Shown here in pieces: positions 8,831 to 17,528 of a stretch of 64,000 nucleotides of DNA. The DNA lies in assembly GCA_031549495.1 (NCBI GenBank), contig JAVBPS010000041.1, positions 65,195-129,194 on the forward strand, in the 5' to 3' direction. Numbering within the stretch: position 1 is the stretch's first letter; each line of letters starts with the position of its first letter. Source of the DNA: JAVBOW01 sp031549495 (GTDB taxonomy: Bacteria > Bacteroidota > Bacteroidia > Bacteroidales > Rikenellaceae). The notes below the pieces were generated by a model that did no database searches, was not told where the DNA came from, and saw nothing but the letters and a program-made list of their open reading frames with translations. The translations under genes were made by a program, and so were the position numbers.

Positions 8831-10381
8831 ATGAAAAAGATATCGTTTTTCTTTTCGATAGCCGCCGTCTGCGCGCTTTTGGCATCCTGCGACCATTTCC
8901 TGCGCGACCAGCCGGGCGACCTGCTCGTTCCGCACAGCGTGAACGAATTCCAACAGGTGCTCTACGGCGAAGGCTATCCCCGCTCTTTCGACAAAGACGC
9001 GGATTGGATCAAACTCTGTACCGACGACGTGGAGATGGGTGAACTGGAATGCGATGCATTATTCCAGCCCGCAGAGAAGGCCTCCGACCTGACCAACGGC
9101 GAGGGTAAGCTGGCCTATACCTGGCTGCAGAACTACAACTCGCAACTCTACGACAACAACTGGTCCGCGCGTTACAGCAACATCCTGGGCTGCAACACGG
9201 TGATCCAGGCCCTGCCGGACATAACGTACGCCCCGGTGGAGGTGAACAAGTACAACCTGCTCGCCGCCCAGGCTTACGCCCTGCGGGCCTACCACTATTT
9301 CTGCCTGGTGAACCTCTACGCCCTGCCGTGGTCCGAGGCCAACCTCGACAAACCGGGCGTGATCCTGCGCACCTCGCCCAACGTCGACGTGGAACCCAAG
9401 AGCCGCGCCTCGATCGGCGACATTTACGCCCTGATCAATTCCGACCTCGAACTGGCCATGGAATATATGGCTAAGACCTTTCCGTCAGCCAACAAGAACC
9501 TTATCTCCGGTGCGGCGATCCAACTGCTCCGCAACCGGGTCGACCTGTTCCAGGAGAGGTGGGACAAGGTGATTGAGGAGGGCGAGTACTTCCTTTCGCT
9601 CAACCCCTCGATCAAGAACCTCTCCACGGTTGCCGAAAGCAAAATGGGCATCGAGGAAACGGGCAACTTCTTCATCATGGACATGGCGCAGAACCCCGAG
9701 ATTATCTTTACTTTCGGCACGTCGAGCAGCGATTATTATTACATCAGCGGCACTCTGCCTTCGGTGAAACTCGGCTTCCGCGTGTCGGCCGGCTCACCCG
9801 GCGCGCTGTGGGATAAGTACGAAACGAACGACCTGCGTTCGCTGGCATGGTTCGAACAGGATCTGTATTCCGAGGGTAACCCGTACTGGGGGCTCCCCAG
9901 CTATTGGGACTATTTCAATCATTACCCGCTCAAATATTCTTCAGTAGTTACGGGTAACTACCGCGAAAACTGGCGCACGGTCGAGGTCCTGCTCAACGTG
10001 GCCGAGGCTTACGCCCGCAAGGCCAGCGGTGTGAGCACCGAGGCCATCGACCTGCTCAACAAGCTGCGCCAGAACCGTTTCCGTACGGCTGGCTATGTAG
10101 CCAAAAAGGCTTCCGATTTCGCCGACAAACAGGCTTTGGTGAACTTCGTATGGGACGAACGGCGCCGCGAGCTCTGCTTCGAGGAGGCGATGCGTTTCTG
10201 GGATATGCGCCGCCAGGGCATGCCCGCCCAAAGCCACAAATTCTACTCGACGCTCACTAACTACGAAACCTACAACCTGCCGCAGGGTTCGGGGAACTAC
10301 GTGCTCGCCATTCCGACCTCCGAGACCAAGTACAACAGCGACCTGGCGCAGAACGCCCGGGATATCATCACCCCCCAATAA
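8831..10381 (+). CDS. SusD/RagB-family nutrient-binding lipoprotein
   Basis: A 516-residue surface lipoprotein that caps the upstream SusC barrel. The lipobox is LLASC at about residue 20. TPR-like helices follow (AYALRAYHYFCLVNLYALPW) and the typical C-terminal SusD block is clear (NVAEAYARKASG, LLNKLRQNRF, FVWDERRRELCFEEAMRFWDM). It begins 13 bases after susC. The ligand cannot be read from sequence; absence of CAZymes suggests a non-glycan substrate. It follows the RagB/SusD Pfam families rather than the SusD-like-2 type used by the second system. Confidence 0.93.
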   Translation: MKKISFFFSIAAVCALLASCDHFLRDQPGDLLVPHSVNEFQQVLYGEGYPRSFDKDADWIKLCTDDVEMGELECDALFQPAEKASDLTNGEGKLAYTWLQNYNSQLYDNNWSARYSNILGCNTVIQALPDITYAPVEVNKYNLLAAQAYALRAYHYFCLVNLYALPWSEANLDKPGVILRTSPNVDVEPKSRASIGDIYALINSDLELAMEYMAKTFPSANKNLISGAAIQLLRNRVDLFQERWDKVIEEGEYFLSLNPSIKNLSTVAESKMGIEETGNFFIMDMAQNPEIIFTFGTSSSDYYYISGTLPSVKLGFRVSAGSPGALWDKYETNDLRSLAWFEQDLYSEGNPYWGLPSYWDYFNHYPLKYSSVVTGNYRENWRTVEVLLNVAEAYARKASGVSTEAIDLLNKLRQNRFRTAGYVAKKASDFADKQALVNFVWDERRRELCFEEAMRFWDMRRQGMPAQSHKFYSTLTNYETYNLPQGSGNYVLAIPTSETKYNSDLAQNARDIITPQ

Positions 10382-10408
10382 TCCGGCAACCGCAAAAACC
10401 GAACGAAT

Positions 10409-11344
10409 ATGAAACGATACCTGAACAAGATATGGCTGCTGGCGCTCGCATTGGCGACGCTGGCCTCCTGCCAAAAGGACGACATCACGCCGCAGGAGCC
10501 CCTGACCGACCCCCAATATGTGCTGCCGCAGGGCGAGGAGGGCTCGGCCGACGCGATCATCTACGACATCAACCAGAAGTACGGCTCCTACATCCTGTAT
10601 AAGGATATTACGGACAAGGATATCCTGCGCATGTGGACGAGCGTCTGGAACGCCCAGTACGTGCTGGTCGACCCGGTGGCCGACCAGGCGGCGGTGAAGG
10701 CCGTGGCGACCCTGCTGCGCGACAGCGTCTACTACCGCGCCGACCCCGGGTTCGCCAAGACCCATTTCCCCTACAAGATCGTGCTGGCCAAAGAGTTCAA
10801 AAGGCTCAGCGGCACCTCTTACAGTGAGGTGGACACCATTTTCAACGGACAGAACCTGCTGGCGATAGGCAAAGTCACCACCGCGATGACCACGATGACC
10901 GACGCGCAGAAGGTGACCCTGGTGTTCAAGATGAACCGCGCGGTCTACAACAGCTTCTACTCATGGCTGCCCGTCAAGCCGGTCGCGTTCAACGCTTCCG
11001 CTCCCGCCTCCGCCCCCACCGTAACCGGTTCGCCGGAGGCCGGCCACGGCTGGTCGACCGCCAACCACCGCATGTGGACCGCCGGTTTCCTGTTCGGCAA
11101 CAACGGCGGGACGACCACCACCAAACCCAATGCGGGCGTGGAGCTGTGCGACTACGTGATGATGCTCACCACGATAAAGGCCTCCGAGATCAACGACCGG
11201 CTGCGGTGCTACCCGATGCTCAAGATGCGCACCAAATTGCTCTACCCCTTCCTGAGGGACGAACTGAAGATAGACGTTATCGGCACCCAGAACCGCAATT
11301 GCCCCACGAGCAAACTGCCCGCCGACTTTTTCGAGAACCTGTAA
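10409..11344 (+). CDS. Lipoprotein of unknown function in the SusCD-redox operon
   Basis: A 311-residue lipoprotein (KRYLNKIWLLALALATLASC, Cys about residue 22). I do not recognise a certain domain. The order of elements (YDINQKYGSYILYKD, VADQAAVKAVATLL, PYKIVLAKEF, VTLVFKMNRAVYNSFY) is reminiscent of Bacteroidetes putative zinc-binding metallopeptidase lipoproteins (Mx1-like) that travel with SusCD and TlpA genes. However, the helix where HExxH would stand has no His or Glu, so catalysis of that kind is unlikely. Residues about 190-205 are Ala/Ser/Pro rich and the C-terminus contains three scattered cysteines. It lies 27 bases after susD and 2 bases before the TlpA-like gene. It may be an accessory surface ligand-binding protein. 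Confidence 0.75.
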   Translation: MKRYLNKIWLLALALATLASCQKDDITPQEPLTDPQYVLPQGEEGSADAIIYDINQKYGSYILYKDITDKDILRMWTSVWNAQYVLVDPVADQAAVKAVATLLRDSVYYRADPGFAKTHFPYKIVLAKEFKRLSGTSYSEVDTIFNGQNLLAIGKVTTAMTTMTDAQKVTLVFKMNRAVYNSFYSWLPVKPVAFNASAPASAPTVTGSPEAGHGWSTANHRMWTAGFLFGNNGGTTTTKPNAGVELCDYVMMLTTIKASEINDRLRCYPMLKMRTKLLYPFLRDELKIDVIGTQNRNCPTSKLPADFFENL

Positions 11345-11346
11345 CG

Positions 11347-12465
11347 ATGAAAAAATTCTTATTTCTATTACCCGCCGCATTCGCCTTGCTCGCCTCCTCG
11401 CCGGGTCCTGAAGTCCGCATAACGGGGACCTGGACGGGTGAGGGGAGTGAAGGCGCCACGGTCTACCTGATGCGCCAGCAAAAAGACGGGACGCTCGCGG
11501 CGGTCGATTCCACCCGGGTGAAGGAGGGGGCGTTCAGCTTCTGCGGCCCGCAGGTCTGCGACAAGCGGGTCGTGCTGGCCGACAAGGCGAAAAAAGACGT
11601 CATGCTCTGGGAGCGGCCCGTCAACGTACGGATCGAGACCAAGTATCACGGCGAGGGCGAGAAACGCCGCCCCAGCACCTGGATAGAAGTGGACGGCGAC
11701 CCCGAGCAGGATGTGCTGCGCAGCTCCGAGATGCTGGGCCTGGCGCAACTGGTCGTGTCGCTCGGCGGCCCGATGACGCTGGCCAAGGAGACCGATCCGG
11801 TGGTGATCGACTCGTTGCTGCGGCAGATCGAACAGGCGAACGTCGAGATGAAAGCGCGCATAAAGAACCTGCTCGACTCGACCACCAACCGCTACGCCTC
11901 GACCGTCGCGATCACCAAACTCATCGTGGGCACGGAGCCGCTGGAAACGGCCAAGGCGTATTACGACCGTCTTTCGCCCCAGGTCAAATCGTCCGACGCG
12001 GGCAAAACCCTGCTCCAACGGCTGCAGGACGAGGCGCAGATCGCCGTGGGCGGTACGGCCCCCGACATCGAGCTGCCCGGCCCCGACGGCCAGGCGGTCA
12101 AACTCTCTTCGCTGAAGGGAAAATATGTGCTGCTCGATTTCTGGGCGTCGTGGTGCAAGCCCTGCCTGGCCGAAGCGCCCAACGTGAAGGCGGTCTATGA
12201 GAAATACCGTGCCAAAGGCTTCGAAGTCTACGGCGTGTCGATCGACGATAAAGCCGAGCCGTGGAAACGCGCCATCCAGGTCAACGGACTGGGGTGGATC
12301 CACGTCAGTTCGCTCAAGGGCTGGAAATGCCCGGCCGCGGTACGCTACGGCGTGACGGGCGTCCCCGCCACGTTCCTGATCGACCCGCAGGGCAAGATTA
12401 TTGCAGTCAACCTGCGCGGGGAGAGGCTCGCGGCCAAAATGGACGAGATTTTCGAGGGGAAGTGA
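11347..12465 (+). CDS. TlpA-like thiol-disulfide oxidoreductase with DUF4369-type N-domain
   Basis: A 372-residue exported protein. ATG 11347 follows the preceding stop by two bases and gives the only sensible signal peptide. Residues about 22-110 form a DUF4369-like beta domain (ITGTWTGEGSEGATVYLM). A helical linker follows, then a TlpA/AhpC-TSA thioredoxin fold (about 235-370) with active site WCKPC (Cys270, Cys273) and the cis-Pro loop GVPATFLIDPQG. Such proteins reduce or exchange disulfides in the periplasm. Oddly, the signal ends ALLASSPG, with serine where relatives often have the lipobox cysteine, so it may be soluble rather than lipid-anchored. Its electrons may come from the DsbD-type protein encoded at 14204. 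Confidence 0.9.
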   Translation: MKKFLFLLPAAFALLASSPGPEVRITGTWTGEGSEGATVYLMRQQKDGTLAAVDSTRVKEGAFSFCGPQVCDKRVVLADKAKKDVMLWERPVNVRIETKYHGEGEKRRPSTWIEVDGDPEQDVLRSSEMLGLAQLVVSLGGPMTLAKETDPVVIDSLLRQIEQANVEMKARIKNLLDSTTNRYASTVAITKLIVGTEPLETAKAYYDRLSPQVKSSDAGKTLLQRLQDEAQIAVGGTAPDIELPGPDGQAVKLSSLKGKYVLLDFWASWCKPCLAEAPNVKAVYEKYRAKGFEVYGVSIDDKAEPWKRAIQVNGLGWIHVSSLKGWKCPAAVRYGVTGVPATFLIDPQGKIIAVNLRGERLAAKMDEIFEGK

Positions 12466-12478
12466 TTTCCTGTTTGTA

Positions 12479-12554
12479 TTTCTGAACGCAGTGAAAAATC
12501 TTGGTCTGAATTGTTTCAGCACAGCCCGACCAAGATTCTTCACTTCGTTCAGAA
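12479..12554. repeat. Long inverted repeat, family B copy 1
   Basis: Arms of about 26 bases (TTCTGAACGCAGTGAAAAAT with its complement) enclose a loop containing CAGCACAGCC. It lies just after the TlpA-like stop codon. It closely matches 61231-61322 and shares its outer CTGAACG end with 16358-16434. It probably acts as a bidirectional 3-prime-end hairpin. Confidence 0.85.
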
Positions 12555-12624
12555 TGACAAAACGATATTTTTTGATTTTTAATCCGGGCGATGACGGTTT
12601 GAGCCGTCCGCCGATCATTTAGTT

Positions 12625-14034
12625 ATGAAAAAGACAATCGTTTTAATTGCAGCCCTCTGGTGCGGTTTTTCGGCCGGCGCCCAGGGCATCGAATTTTTCA
12701 AGGGCAGCTACGCCGAGGCGATGCAGAAAGCCAGGGCGGAGGACAAACTCATCTTCATCGACGTCTACACCACCTGGTGCGGTCCCTGCAAGGCGATGGC
12801 CGAAGAGGTCTTCACGCAGCAGCAGGCGGGGGACCTCTATAACGCGAAGTTCATCCCCTTCAAAGCGGACGCGGAGAAGGCGGGCGACGGCTTGCAGATC
12901 GCCAAGAAATTCGACGTTTCGGCCTACCCGACCCTGCTGTTCGTCAACGGCGACGGCGAGTTGGTCTACCGCTTCCTCGGCGGGCGCGACATAGACGGCC
13001 TGCTCAAAGAGGGCGACAACGCCCTGAAGGCCGCCGAGGCCTATCCCCGGCTGAAAGAATACGACGCCAAGTACAAAGCCGGTGAGCGCGGTGCGGCCTT
13101 CCTGGACCAATACGCCACCCTCAAAGAGGCGTCGGGCCTGGACTGCAGCGACATCCTCTCGGATTATTTCGCCGGTTTGGACGACGAGGCGCTGTTCGCC
13201 CCCGCCAACGCCAAGCGGATCGAGAACATGATGGTCTACTATCCCGCGTTGGCCCGCCGCCTGATGGACCGCCTGTTGGCCGAATATGCGAAAACGGACA
13301 AGGACGACAAGCAGTTCCAGAAGGCCAACAAGGCCGTAGGCAAGTACCTCAGCGCTTCGATCAAATACGTCACGGTCATCGACGACCAGGCCGCGTTCGA
13401 CGCGTTGCTGGGCCTGCGCCGCGAGTTTTACACCATCGAGGGCAACCGCGCCAGCATCGTGGCGGCCATGCTCGGCGGCGGTTTCGTCTACCTGCCCGAA
13501 GAGATGCTCAAACTGGACTACTACGGCGGCAAGATGAAGGAGAAGGAATTCCTCGACACGTTCGACGCCTACATCGCTGTGGTGCCCGACACTTTCCGCA
13601 AGAACGACGAGCAATTCCAGGCTTCGATGGACGCCATGAACGAAAAGATCGCCGCGGCCGGGCAGGCCGGCGACGAGAAGGAAGTGCGCAGCCTGAAGGG
13701 TATGCGCGGCATGATCGAGGCGGTCGGCCTGATGGACAACCTCTACCTTTCCACCAGCCTGGTCGAGCAAATCGAAAAATACGACCTCTTCTATACCGGC
13801 CCGCGCGATGCGGCCTATACGGCCAAGGTGGCCGGATGGTACGTCTGGCTCAACGGCATATCGCCCTCGGCCAAGACGGCGGATTACGTGGCCGGCAAGC
13901 TGATGGACATGGGATGCGAGGGCGATGCCGTGACCGTGCTGCAACTCGGACTCGAAAAGGGCCGCAAAGGCAACGACGTGCAGCCCGAACATATCAAGGC
14001 CTGCGAGGAAAAACTCGCCCGCCTGCAAAAATAA
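12625..14034 (+). CDS. Periplasmic thioredoxin-domain protein with long helical C-terminus
   Basis: A 469-residue exported protein; signal peptide residues 1-20 (ends SAGAQ). A thioredoxin fold spans about 22-135 with active site WCGPC (Cys52, Cys55) and cis-Pro segment SAYPTLLFVNGDGE. The remaining 330 residues are mostly charged helices with no domain I recognise. It would reduce or exchange protein disulfides in the periplasm. An inverted repeat separates it from the TlpA-like gene and another from dsbD, so it may be transcribed apart from both. Together with those neighbours it forms a run of three thiol-redox genes. Confidence 0.88.
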   Translation: MKKTIVLIAALWCGFSAGAQGIEFFKGSYAEAMQKARAEDKLIFIDVYTTWCGPCKAMAEEVFTQQQAGDLYNAKFIPFKADAEKAGDGLQIAKKFDVSAYPTLLFVNGDGELVYRFLGGRDIDGLLKEGDNALKAAEAYPRLKEYDAKYKAGERGAAFLDQYATLKEASGLDCSDILSDYFAGLDDEALFAPANAKRIENMMVYYPALARRLMDRLLAEYAKTDKDDKQFQKANKAVGKYLSASIKYVTVIDDQAAFDALLGLRREFYTIEGNRASIVAAMLGGGFVYLPEEMLKLDYYGGKMKEKEFLDTFDAYIAVVPDTFRKNDEQFQASMDAMNEKIAAAGQAGDEKEVRSLKGMRGMIEAVGLMDNLYLSTSLVEQIEKYDLFYTGPRDAAYTAKVAGWYVWLNGISPSAKTADYVAGKLMDMGCEGDAVTVLQLGLEKGRKGNDVQPEHIKACEEKLARLQK

Positions 14035-14042
14035 TATCTTCC

Positions 14043-14116
14043 GTCCCGCCGGGCGAAGCCGGGACATCTCAGACAGTTGGTTTGAGGTGTCCCGGCTTCG
14101 CCCGAGAGGGCGGGAC
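14043..14116. repeat. Long inverted repeat, family A copy 1
   Basis: The outer stem GTCCCGCC/GGCGGGAC and an inner 20-bp stem (GGGCGAAGCCGGGACATCTC with its complement) surround a loop with ACAGTTGGTTT. The loop and inner stem match 60201-60277, whereas the outer stem is different but still paired. It lies between the thioredoxin gene and dsbD. Confidence 0.85.
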
Positions 14117-14137
14117 AAGGAATGAATGATTTTTTTG

Positions 14138-14145
14138 TAATTTTG
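14138..14145 (+). promoter_or_regulatory. Putative -7 element for dsbD
   Basis: TAATTTTG fits TAnnTTTG and stands about 60 bases before the chosen dsbD start. Confidence 0.5.
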
Positions 14146-14203
14146 TGGAGATTTGTATCGGATTGACGTTTTAGAGGTTTTTTTGAATTTTCAATCGAAT
14201 AGT

Positions 14204-16303
14204 ATGCGTAAGGTTTTTTTGTCGTTTATCGCCCTGGTCGTCGCAGCTGTTTGCCAGGCGGCGCCGGTGATGTGGAAAATTTCGCTGCAGGACAAGGGCG
14301 ACGGCCGGGTAGAGCTGACCGCGCGGGCCCTGATCCAGCAGGGATGGCATCTGTATGACGTCACGATTCCCGAAGGCGGCCCCTACCCCACCGAGCTGAC
14401 CGTCGAAGAGCTGAAAGGCGCGACCCAAACGGGCCCGTTCAAAGGTTCCGGCCCCCGCTTCCGCAAGGAGTTCGACAAGACGTTCGATATGGAAGTGGGC
14501 TTTTATGAAAGCACCGCCACCTTTACGCAACTCTTCACGGTCACCGACAAGGAGGCCTTCGCGCTCAAGGGCGACGTAAGGGCCCAGGCGTGCAACGATG
14601 AGGAGTGCACGCCGCCGCTGCCGGTGGACTTTTCGTTTACCGCCGCCGACCTTCCCGCGGATTTCAAAGCGGCCGCCGCCGCCAAGCCCGCCGCAGCAGC
14701 GGCCCAACCCGCGCAGGCGGCTACGCCCCCGAAGGCCGCTGCGGAGCCCGAGCCGGTTCCCGCGGCACAAATTCCGGACGCGGCCGGGCCGGCACCTCAA
14801 ACGGCGCAGGCCGATTCGACCGCCCTCGCCGATAGCCCCGCGGCCGCGGATCTTTGGGCGCCGGTGATCGACGAGTTGCAACAGCTCGGCGCGGCGGGCA
14901 GCACGGCCGATATGACCCTGTTGTGGATATTCCTCTTCGGGTTCGCGGGCGGTTTTCTCGCGCTGCTCACGCCTTGCGTGTGGCCGATGATCCCGATGAC
15001 CGTCAGTTTCTTCATCAAGCGCGCCTCGGACCGCGGCAAGGCCGTCCGCGACGCGCTCACCTATGGGGCCGGCATTATCGTGATCTATGTCGGGCTGGGG
15101 CTGATCGTGACCGGGATCTTCGGGGCCAGCGCGCTGAACGAGATGTCGACCAGCGCCGTCTTCAACCTCATTTTCTTCGCGCTGCTGGTGCTGTTCGCCG
15201 TCTCGTTCTTCGGGGCTTTCGAGCTGGTGTTGCCCTCCTCCTGGACCAATAAGATGGACAACAAGGCCGAGACCACTTCCGGCCTGTTGAGCATATTTTT
15301 CATGGCGTTCACCCTGGCGCTGGTGTCGTTCTCGTGCACCGGGCCTGTGATCGGATGGCTGCTGGTCGAGGCGGCGAGCACGGGGGCGGTGGTCGCTCCC
15401 GCGGTAGGGATGCTGGGTTTCGCCGTGGCGCTGGCGATTCCTTTCGGGTTGTTCGCCATGTTCCCCTCGTGGCTGCACAGCATGCCCAAATCGGGCGGAT
15501 GGCTCAACTCGGTCAAGGTGGTGCTGGGCTTTCTGGAGCTGGCCCTGGCGCTTAAATTCTTCTCGGTGGCCGACCTGGCCTACGGATGGGGCATCCTCGA
15601 CCGCGAGGTGTTCCTGGCGCTGTGGATCGTTATCTTCGGGCTGCTGGGGTTCTACCTGTTAGGGAAGATCAAGCTGCCGCATGACAGCGATATGCCGCGC
15701 ATTCCGGTTTCGAGGCTGATGCTCGCCATCGTCCCCCTCGCGTTCTGCGTCTATATGGTCCCGGGGCTGTGGGGCGCGCCGCTGAAGGCGATCAGCGCCT
15801 TCTCGCCGCCGCTGTACACGCAGGATTTCAGCCTTTACAAGGGCGAGGTGCATGCCGCTTTCGACGATTACGACGCGGGGATGGCTTACGCCGCGCGCAT
15901 GGGCAAACCGGTGGCGATCGACTTCTCGGGGTACGGTTGCGTGAACTGCCGCAAGATGGAGGCCTCGGTGTGGACCGATCCGCATGTGAAGCAGATGCTG
16001 GAAAAAGATTACGTGCTGATCACCCTGATGGTCGACGACAAGGCGCGCCTGCCCGAGCCGATCGAGGTCGAGGAAGGCGGGCGCACCGTCCGCCTGAAGA
16101 CGCTGGGCGATAAATGGAGTTATCTGCAGCGCCATAAGTTCGGCACCAACTCGCAGCCTTACTACGTGTTGCTCGACGGGCGGGGGATGCCCATCGGGCC
16201 CTCCTATGCCTTCGACCAGGACGTGGATAAGTACCTGAAATTCTTACGGACGGGACTGGACGGCTATCGCACGAGGCGGGAGATTCCCGACACCATAGAG
16301 TAG
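14204..16303 (+). CDS. dsbD: DsbD-type thiol:disulfide interchange protein
   Basis: A 699-residue protein. ATG 14204 is chosen because it gives a signal peptide (RKVFLSFIALVVAAVCQA). The N-terminal alpha domain has QACNDEECTPP (Cys130, Cys135). An Ala/Pro-rich linker covers about residues 160-225. A membrane domain with about eight segments carries LTPCVWPMIP (Cys258) and SFSCTGPVIG (Cys378). The C-terminal thioredoxin domain has YGCVNCRKM (Cys579, Cys582). All six redox cysteines are present. DsbD moves electrons from cytoplasmic thioredoxin across the inner membrane to periplasmic partners. The two upstream thioredoxin-like proteins are the obvious candidate partners. Confidence 0.95.
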   Translation: MRKVFLSFIALVVAAVCQAAPVMWKISLQDKGDGRVELTARALIQQGWHLYDVTIPEGGPYPTELTVEELKGATQTGPFKGSGPRFRKEFDKTFDMEVGFYESTATFTQLFTVTDKEAFALKGDVRAQACNDEECTPPLPVDFSFTAADLPADFKAAAAAKPAAAAAQPAQAATPPKAAAEPEPVPAAQIPDAAGPAPQTAQADSTALADSPAAADLWAPVIDELQQLGAAGSTADMTLLWIFLFGFAGGFLALLTPCVWPMIPMTVSFFIKRASDRGKAVRDALTYGAGIIVIYVGLGLIVTGIFGASALNEMSTSAVFNLIFFALLVLFAVSFFGAFELVLPSSWTNKMDNKAETTSGLLSIFFMAFTLALVSFSCTGPVIGWLLVEAASTGAVVAPAVGMLGFAVALAIPFGLFAMFPSWLHSMPKSGGWLNSVKVVLGFLELALALKFFSVADLAYGWGILDREVFLALWIVIFGLLGFYLLGKIKLPHDSDMPRIPVSRLMLAIVPLAFCVYMVPGLWGAPLKAISAFSPPLYTQDFSLYKGEVHAAFDDYDAGMAYAARMGKPVAIDFSGYGCVNCRKMEASVWTDPHVKQMLEKDYVLITLMVDDKARLPEPIEVEEGGRTVRLKTLGDKWSYLQRHKFGTNSQPYYVLLDGRGMPIGPSYAFDQDVDKYLKFLRTGLDGYRTRREIPDTIE

Positions 16304-16357
16304 GTTTCACGAAGAAGATCGGGTGAAGTCAAGCAGTATTTTACTCACCCTATAACT

Positions 16358-16434
16358 TTTGTCATCCTGAACGGGAGGTGAAGGATCTCAGAGAGCCATT
16401 CTGAGGTCCTTCACCTCCCGTTCAGGATGACAAA
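16358..16434. repeat. Long inverted repeat, family B copy 2
   Basis: Two 34-base arms, complementary except for one G-T pair, begin TTTGTCATCCTGAACGGGAG and enclose a loop of about 9 bases. It stands between dsbD and the minus-strand TolB-like gene and could terminate both. Confidence 0.9.
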
Positions 16435-16458
16435 CAGATCGAATTATAAAAGAAATGC

Positions 16459-16611
16459 GACCGTGACGATTTGCTCCACCGGATTTTTACATTGAGCCAG
16501 ATCTTCGGCAAAGGGGGCGGATTCGTCTTTAATTCGATCCACAACCTCCAGGCCAACGCACCCATCGAAAATGTGGCGGCCATGTTCGAAGCTTTGGCAG
16601 CAGTAGTTTAG
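16459..16611 (+). pseudogene. Relic of a uroporphyrinogen-decarboxylase-like gene (C-terminus only)
   Basis: One frame reads IFGKGGGFVFNSIHNLQANA then PIENVAAMFEAL and ends at TAG 16609-16611. This is the typical C-terminal block of the uroporphyrinogen decarboxylase/corrinoid methyltransferase superfamily (GGGFVF, then a His-Asn loop, then PxENV). There is no start codon and no upstream catalytic domain, and the frame upstream of about 16459 is lost. It is a leftover tail of a deleted gene, two bases short of the TolB-like gene end. Confidence 0.7.
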
Positions 16612-16613
16612 CC

Positions 16614-17528
16614 TTATTTCCGATAACTCACGAAAGCGGCCCTGCGGCTATCCGGGGCCCAGGAGTTGACGTTGATCGTGCCCTGGCCCCCGAACAGGGT
16701 GGCCACGACTTTCGGCCGGCCTCCTTCGGCGGGCATCAGCAGCAGTTCGACGTTCAGGTCGGGCAGATGCTGGCCCGGATCCAGGTCGCCTTTGCGGTAG
16801 GCGATGTAGAGGACCAGCTTGCCGTCGGGTGAGACGTGCGGGAACCATGCGTTGCGGTTCTCGTCGAAGGTCATCTGCCGCTGGTCCGTGCCATCGGCGT
16901 TCATGCGCCATACCTGCATCAGACCGGTACGCACCGAATTGAACCAAATGTGCTTGCCGTCGGGCGAGTATTCCGGGCCGTCGTCGAGCCCCTCGGCCGT
17001 CGTCAGGCGCTTCTCCACCCCACCCTCGACCGGGATGGTGTACACGTCGTAATTCCCGCCGCGGTTGGCGCAGTAGGCGAGCGTCGTCCCGTCAGGCGAC
17101 CAGCCGTGGAGATAGCTCTCACCCAAGGCGGTGACCAGCCGGGGCGTACCTCCTTCGAAGGGCAGGGTATAGACCCGCGATTTGCGGTCCTCGGCCGTCA
17201 GGTGGGAAATGGCGATCATCCGGTTGTCGGGCGAAAGGACATGGTCGTTGTTACAGCGGTCGCCGTATCCGGTCGGGATCTCGACGGGCCCGGCGCCGGG
17301 TTCGGGCTCGATCCTGTAGAGCTTGCCTTCGCTGTTATAGATCAGGTATCGGCCGTCCATCGTCCAGTTGGGGGCCTCGACCACCTGGTTGAACTCCCGT
17401 ATGACGGTCCTTTTCCCGCTCTTCACGTCGAGCACCTCCAGGACGCTGTTCTGCGCCCGGTCCTTCTGGGCGGACAACGCCCAGGGCAGCAGGGCCAACG
17501 CGGCCGCTACGATCGCTATCTTCTTCAT
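16614..17528 (-). CDS. TolB-like beta-propeller (PD40) exported protein
   Basis: A 304-residue protein. The start at 17528 gives a signal peptide (KKIAIVAAALALLPWALSAQ); a longer frame adds ten charged residues and is less likely. The body is a chain of WD40-like PD40 repeats (APNWTMDGRYLIYNS, DHVLSPDNRMIAISH, LHGWSPDGTTLAYCA, GPEYSPDGKHIWFNS, FPHVSPDGKLVLYIA, SWAPDSRRAAFVS), six blades in all. Such propellers bind proteins or sugars in the periplasm; catalytic residues are not apparent. It is transcribed away from the N-glycan locus and may share its intergenic control region. It lacks the N-terminal domain of true TolB, so it is not the Tol-Pal component. Confidence 0.8.
   Translation of the reverse strand: MKKIAIVAAALALLPWALSAQKDRAQNSVLEVLDVKSGKRTVIREFNQVVEAPNWTMDGRYLIYNSEGKLYRIEPEPGAGPVEIPTGYGDRCNNDHVLSPDNRMIAISHLTAEDRKSRVYTLPFEGGTPRLVTALGESYLHGWSPDGTTLAYCANRGGNYDVYTIPVEGGVEKRLTTAEGLDDGPEYSPDGKHIWFNSVRTGLMQVWRMNADGTDQRQMTFDENRNAWFPHVSPDGKLVLYIAYRKGDLDPGQHLPDLNVELLLMPAEGGRPKVVATLFGGQGTINVNSWAPDSRRAAFVSYRK

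Noticed and set aside
10409..11344. Call as an active zinc metallopeptidase
   Set aside because: No HExxH or other plausible metal motif is present, so only a distant resemblance is reported.
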